Assembly: GCF_963676685.1 (NCBI RefSeq)
Contig: NC_092345.1
Location: forward strand, 72,777,960-72,841,959
DNA length: 64,000 bases
Source of the DNA: Mytilus edulis
Taxonomy: Eukaryota; Mollusca; Bivalvia; Mytilida; Mytilidae
Reading direction: 5' to 3'
Within the stretch, counting starts at the first letter, position 1, and every line of letters begins with the position of its first letter. The translations under genes were made by a program, and so were the position numbers. Below the pieces are notes generated by a model that was not told where the DNA came from, did no database searches, and worked only from the letters and a program-made list of their open reading frames with translations. Shown here one piece after another: positions 58,839 to 64,000 of this stretch.

Positions 58839-61800
58839 GCTTTATCATAAGTAAAGATGCACAAACAAGTACCATCTCAGTGAAAAATTCATCCTGGACA
58901 GTATTTTGTTATGAGGGAAAACCAGAAAGCCCTTTCTTGCTATGGTCTAATCCTGTGGTAATTATATATGTTAGACTATTATTTTTCATGTCTGCAACAG
59001 TCAGGGTCATACTCATACAAGTGTCGAGTCGACTCGTTTATTTACTAATCTATGACAGGTCAATATATTTTGTTCACTTACAATGTACCATGCTTACTGT
59101 AAATTCACAAATTATTGCTTGCATTTATTATTGCATTTTTGTCATTTTGTTCACATTATTCGTAAATATATATTAATATCATGACTTAAAAAAACACCAC
59201 TCCACTCCTCTTAACATATCTTTAAAAAACAAAGATTGAACAACATAGCCCATGTATGAACTCAAGGGGTGTTTCAGAACGATTGTTTTTTTTTATAATA
59301 CCTACTGACACCTTCCTTTGATAAATTTCATTTCATAATCTTGGTTTGACTTTTGTAGTTAAAATTATCTACAAGCAATGGAACTGCAGAATCTTTCCAG
59401 TTTATATGTGCTGAAAGTCCTGACCAGGTGGAGGAAAAGAAAGAAAGCGCTATGCAGTTACCCCAAATCTTACAGAACCTTAGGTTTATGTTCAACGTGG
59501 AACTGAAGGACATGTCATTTTCACCTTTCAACCAGAGCTGTATTGGTATCCATAGCAATCAACAATACACTGCTGATTTTAAGTATAAAAGTAGGTTTTT
59601 GGGAATTCCATTTGGATATAGGTTTATTGTGACATTCTTCTTTGATTTTGCGGAGAGGACATACTCACCATTTAAATACAACTGTATTGGTATTCATGGT
59701 AAACAACAATATGATGTGTTCTTTGTAAATAAGAGTAAGTGAAATTTATGTTGTAATAATTGAGTCTCACAAATTTTCCTTAGAAGCTGGTAGCTGAGTA
59801 AATGACCTTGTTCTTCCCAAAAGACAATGTTCACTTTAGGCAAAATACGGCCATGATTTATCAACTTTATCATAACATTTCAAAATGGATGTAATTTAGT
59901 TCTTAAAAGGATATATATAGTTCTTTTTTTGCTCCAAAATCAGCACATTTTGGATATAAATAATTTTCAAAATACGATGATTTTGTGCATTTTTTGGACT
60001 TATAGCTTGGGGAAATCCTTGGCCACAAACCAGGATCCAAAAAGTTCTGTAACTAAGACTTGCCAATGATAATATTGAATTCGTTGACACAAACACTTTC
60101 TGGATCTTGGGTGGCAGCCAAAGTTAATTATGCTAAAATCTTAAAAATAATTTTAAAATTTGACAATATTACAACTCAAATAAATCCTAAATTAAAATAT
60201 TGTTTGTTTGCCCTTTTCCGACCCTATGTTTTGAAACAGGGTAGGTAGGTAGGTAAAATATTTTATTTTTCTTTCCCAAAAAATAACTTAGCTCGGTACA
60301 TTTTTGTCATGGATAGGCAGGTAGGTATAATATTTTATTTTATAGATACAAAATCTGCATGATGTCATTTTTGTCTGTATTGCTTTTGTTTAAGTAGGCT
60401 TTTGCTAATAAGGACTATTAGTATAATGAAATTAACTGTACCAATTTTCTTGCACCAGATGCGCATTTCGACAATACATGTCTCTTCAGTGATGCTCGTG
60501 ACCAAAATCCTTCTATGACTATTAGTATAATAGTCCCAAGTTTTGAAGAAGAAAAAAATCATGTAGAATGTAAAGTTAATTCATATGCACTACAATTTTT
60601 TTTCAAATATCAAAATATAGGGCTATGGGGCATATTTTAAACGTTTGCATACCTGGAATTTTTAAGAGTTTTTACTTGTACTAATATTCTGTACTATGTA
60701 CCTTGTACGCTTACCTATAGACCTAAAGTTTCTCTGTAAGAGATAACTTTGTCCTGGTAAAATATGTCCGGGCAGATATACATTGTACATTACAAGTAGA
60801 AAAAGTCGCTAGAGTGTTTAAATTTTCGTGTGTGCCTGTGTTTTCAATAAAAATGCTACAAGACTTGAAACTCAATTGACTTTGTCACATATTTTATATC
60901 GCATTTATAAATGATCTGTATGGAAAAACTTGGCGATTTTACTGCCAAATATTCTCTCCTTTACAGACCTTTGGTTCATGTCAGATATAAATCAGAATAT
61001 AACAATGCTGGTCTAAGGCATCGTTAACATAATCATCATAATCTATGGACCACCAAAGGCCATCCCTAAATGGGATACAAAGTCTGTGTACAAAATATTT
61101 TGTAAAAACGTTGATAATTTAGTATTGGACGAACTTTTTTTTTAATGAACCCTGCTCTTCAAGTATAAAGATACAGAGTAACGTTCATTAAATCATGATT
61201 TCAAAGCTTTCAACATCGATTTCAAACAAATGCTTTGAAACTCCAAATGCAAGTGTTCATTTATGTCAAACGCTCACGTGATACCAAACGGACTAGCCCT
61301 TATACGGGAAAGATAAAACCCGAGAAATTGGTAAAAATGTTTTGAGCGGGAAATACAAAGATAAGAATTTTGGTAGGAACAAAAAATAAAATAAAATAAA
61401 ATCTTGCTTGTAAACACAAATAAAAGATTTTCAGGCGGAACGAATTTATAGGGTCGATTGGTAAAGGGCAAACAAACAATATTTTAATTTAAGCCTAAAG
61501 CATACTTAAAACATGCTTAAAATGCCAATAATTCATAATTTTAACATGAGGTGCCAAAATGATGTCATTTTGTATTGTAATATCATAATAATTTATATGT
61601 AAAACTAGTAGTATTATGACCAAAAAAAACAATCAAAATCATGGGGCCAATTTTAACCCTTCTTTAACAAACACCTTTGTCTACTTTTTGTGGCTTATAA
61701 AAATTATTCATGAAAACTTTGCATCTAAAGTACACTTCTATTTTTTCTGCTCATTTGTTATTGTTTGCACAATGATATTGAAAAAAAAACGAAGATGATA

Positions 61801-63976
61801 TTTCTACCAATCAACGAGAGTTAATTTGAGAATCATATGAAGCAATTAATAACCATATATCTTGAATGTTCAGGAAAACACTAAAATGTTACATTTATTT
61901 TGAATATTGGTTAATTATTTGATAATCCTAGGGATAAATTATTTCCTGAATTTAAATTAGCTTCTATAAAATATGTGAAGATCACTTTAGGAAACAATAT
62001 TCTAAAAATAATATTGTAAATATATGATTTAAGTAAATATAAAAAAACCTGCTTTGGAAACTGTTCAAATAAAAGTAAAATTATTTTTCATTTTCATACC
62101 AGGAATAGAGTTATGGTATGTGGCTTACCTGTTTCTTGGATTGTTAATCTTTTTGTATGCCAGACACCTTAGCCAGTAAGTATGTAAAAAAAATAAGAAG
62201 ATGAGGTAGCATTACCAATTCATAATGAGACAACTCTCCACGAGAGTCAAAATGACATAGAATGTGATATCGACAGGTCATTTCTCCCGGCTTTCAACAA
62301 TGAGCAAAACCCATACCACATAGTCATCTATAAAAGGCCTGGAAATGACAGATGTGTATAATTTAAAATGATAAAATTAATGGCTTGATTTATGTACAAA
62401 AAAATGAACAAAAAACAAATATGATTTACAGCAACAAAAGACAATCACTGTATTACAGGCTTATGACTTGGGACCAACACGTACAGAATGTTGCAAGGTT
62501 ATACAAGTTTATGGATGCCAAACCCTCCCACAAAGTGGAACAGCAGTTTTACAGCACAACATATGAACATATATAAAAGTCAATTGAAAAGGTCTTAAAA
62601 ATCTTAAAATTGAGAATGGAAATGGGGCATGTGTCAAAGAGACAACTACCTGACCATCTAACAGACAACAGCAGAAGGTCACCAATAGGTCTTCAATGCA
62701 GCGAGAAATTCCAACACCCAGAGGCGTCCTTCAGCTGGCCCCTAAATAAATATATATACTTGTTCAGTGATAATGAACGCCATACTAAACTCCAAATTAT
62801 ACACAAGAAACTAAAGTTAAAAATAATACAAGACTTACAAAGGCCAGAGGCTCCTGACTTTAGTATATTAATTATTTTGTTCATAAGCATTTATTGTAAT
62901 TTAATCATCAATTGAACATGAATATATTCTGTTTTTTTCACACTTTTAATTTCACTTCTAGCATGTCTAGATTATTATATAAAATTACTATCTAGTCAGC
63001 CCCAAAAGGCCACTGTGTGCTATTTGCTATTTATAGCACTGGTATCTTGATTATCACAGCATATTCAATGTAACAGTTAGATTGATTTGAGTACTGAAAT
63101 ATGGTTTTCTGCACGTGTCCAGCTAAATAAAAGACTTAATCTTAGGTCCAGGGGTAGTCTATCAGATAGATTTTATAAACTTTACATAACTACATTATGT
63201 GTAATCTCCTGTGCTTTATATTAGACCCTTATCACCAATTTTCAAAACATATTTTAGGCACTGCCTTTAACTTAGTTTTATTTTGAAAGAGGGACGAAAG
63301 ATACCAAAGGGACAGTCAAACTCATAAATTTAAAACAAACTGACAACGCCATGGCTAAAAATGAAAAAAGACAAACAAACAACAGCACACATGACACAAC
63401 ATAGAAAACTAAAGAATAAACAACACGAACCCCACCAAAAAACTAAGGGTGATCTCAGGTGCTCTGGAAGGGTAAGCAGATCCTGCTCCACATGTGGCAC
63501 CCGTCGTGTTGCTTATGTGATAACAAATCTGGTAAATAGTCTAATTCGGTAGGTCACATTCATGAAAGGGAAGGGGATTGTAGTTACGACGTAAGGAACA
63601 TATCCGATATCATTTGTGAAACGGTTATTCCATAACGGTCAACCAACTCGTGATGGCGTCCGTAAAATTTACGAAGGGATGATTTCAACTTCACCATTTT
63701 GAAGCTATCCAAACATGAAAAGTACAGATTTGAAGAAGAAAAAAAACTTTTTTCTCTCAATTATAATTTGCTCCGTTTGCTATAGGAAACATCTTGATTG
63801 TTTGTTATGACAACTATTGATCCTTGATGTTTATTTTGAAAAGACTGATTATGTTTTCATATTATCATGATTATTATTTCAGGAATGTTAATTTACAATA
63901 CGGATCTGGTGTATCACTTGGTATTATAGCATCTTTACTCATTCTGATGATAATTCTCCACAGAGTTTTTCCACAG
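58839..63976 (+). CDS. NEMP1: Nuclear envelope integral membrane protein (NEMP/TMEM194), partial
   Basis: Four exons join in phase: 58839-58957, 59359-59734, 62103-62175 and 63883-63976. The gene continues past the right edge, and a 5' exon is missing since the first visible exon starts in phase 2. The lumenal part contains SSWTVFCYEGKPESP and SFQFICAESPDQVEEK. Membrane segments follow: ELWYVAYLFLGLLIFLYARH, then SLGIIASLLILMIILH. Order, spacing and the Cys-containing beta domain before TM1 fit the NEMP family (Pfam NEMP), inner nuclear membrane proteins linked in animals to envelope stiffness and fertility. Whether it corresponds to vertebrate NEMP1 or NEMP2 cannot be decided. The second exon encodes two similar 48-residue blocks, which is unusual. 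Splice sites: tttttcag|GC, GTG|gtaatt; tttgtag|TTA, AAGA|gtaagt; ataccag|GA, CCA|gtaagt; atttcag|G, CAG|gtaatg. Confidence 0.85.
59359..59734 (+). CDS. NEMP1: NEMP exon with internal 144-base tandem duplication
   Basis: The last 96 codons are two 48-codon blocks, 59447-59590 and 59591-59734. Shared residues include SPF-x3-CIGIH-x2-QQY and a final Lys codon followed by A. Each block ends in a donor: AAAA|GTAGGT at 59590 and AAGA|GTAAGT at 59734. Both are phase 1 and both restore AGA with the next exon, so use of either keeps the frame. Confidence 0.8.
59735..62102. other. NEMP intron
   Basis: 2.4 kb. Contains the antisense hammerhead at 60452-60495 and a small repeated 'gtaggtaggta'/'aatattttatttt' block at 60240-60345. 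Nothing else recognised. Confidence 0.6.
60452..60495 (-). ncRNA. Type I hammerhead ribozyme motif (HHR3), diverged
   Basis: Minus strand: GCATCA (60495-60490), CTGAAGA (60489-60483), stem II GACA/TGTC around TGTAT, GAAA (60469-60466), short stem III TG..CA, cleavage ATC (ending 60458) and TGGTGC (60457-60452), complementary to GCATCA. Compared with HHR1/2, stems I, II and III differ by paired changes that keep base pairing. The core change is at position 7 (U to A), which hammerheads tolerate. Confidence 0.8.
62195..62745 (+). repeat. Composite dispersed repeat in NEMP intron
   Basis: Three mussel-type blocks follow one another: 'aatgagacaactctccacga' to 'ctataaaaggcct' (62220-62340), 'tacaggcttatgacttggga' to 'tttacagcacaaca' (62450-62565), and the 'attgagaatggaaatgggg' block (62605-62745). 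The order may be one long element. The short open frames here belong to it. Confidence 0.65.
63280..63715 (+). repeat. Long dispersed repeat in NEMP intron
   Basis: Begins 'gagggacgaaagataccaaa', 'cagtcaaactcataaatt', 'aactgacaacgccatggc', continues through 'tgctctggaagggtaagcag' and ends with 'atggcgtccgtaaaatttac' and 'cgaagggatgatttcaac'. Reverse pieces lie in the HEPN-STAND intron (32925-33090; 34470-34545). Confidence 0.7.
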
Positions 63977-64000
63977 GTAATGATTTCTCTATTGATGTTA

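Noticed and set aside
58958..59176. Extension of the 58839 exon to a stop at 59176
   Set aside because: The donor GTG|GTAATT at 58957 and the matching phase at 59359 give the NEMP reading; the extension is intron.
62385..62915. Two plus-strand frames of 63 and 101 codons
   Set aside because: Both lie in the composite dispersed repeat and change character at the repeat boundaries.

Overview
The window is AT-rich animal nuclear DNA. Genes are split by GT-AG introns, intergenic DNA and introns are packed with diverged repeats, and there is no bacterial or viral gene organisation. The repeat families (recalled from mussel sequence, not searched) and the proteins point to a bivalve mollusc, most likely a Mytilus-type mussel.

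Four protein-coding genes can be supported by exon joining. (1) Plus strand, about 12157-24211: the 3' part of a gene for an arginine/serine-repeat protein of unknown function, with four exons joined in frame and a 517-residue last coding exon. (2) Minus strand, 35446-29387: a two-exon gene whose first exon encodes a CXorf38-like HEPN domain with an intact R-N-x3-H motif followed by a hydrophobic helix, and whose second exon encodes a STAND-type P-loop NTPase with ankyrin-like repeats. The phases join exactly, giving a protein of about 1211 residues resembling animal NLR-like or conflict-system proteins. This is the best candidate for an undescribed system. (3) Minus strand, 55506-39487: a complete 15-exon aspartyl aminopeptidase (DNPEP, peptidase family M18), 465 residues, all metal-binding and catalytic residues present. 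(4) Plus strand, 58839 to past the right edge: NEMP/TMEM194, a nuclear envelope membrane protein, with an in-frame duplication inside one exon. A possible fifth gene is represented by one candidate first exon on the minus strand at 11862-11988.

Layout: 1-11.8 kb is gene-poor and holds a 1.8-kb foldback element with GATGACCGTAA arrays and a hammerhead ribozyme motif. 12-24 kb is the RS-protein gene, with a second, sense-oriented hammerhead motif and a 684-bp near-palindrome in its last intron. 24-29 kb is intergenic. 29-35.5 kb is the HEPN-STAND gene. 35.5-39.4 kb is repeat-rich, with a Helitron-like element carrying tandem repeats. 39.5-55.5 kb is DNPEP, whose intron 3 contains a 68-bp minisatellite in which every unit copies the end of exon 3 plus its splice donor. 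55.5-64 kb is the NEMP region, with several MITEs, a tRNA-like relic and a third hammerhead motif showing compensatory changes.

The genes do not form an obvious pathway. The most informative features are the HEPN-STAND fusion, the three hammerhead ribozymes, the exon-junction minisatellite and the duplicated NEMP segment.
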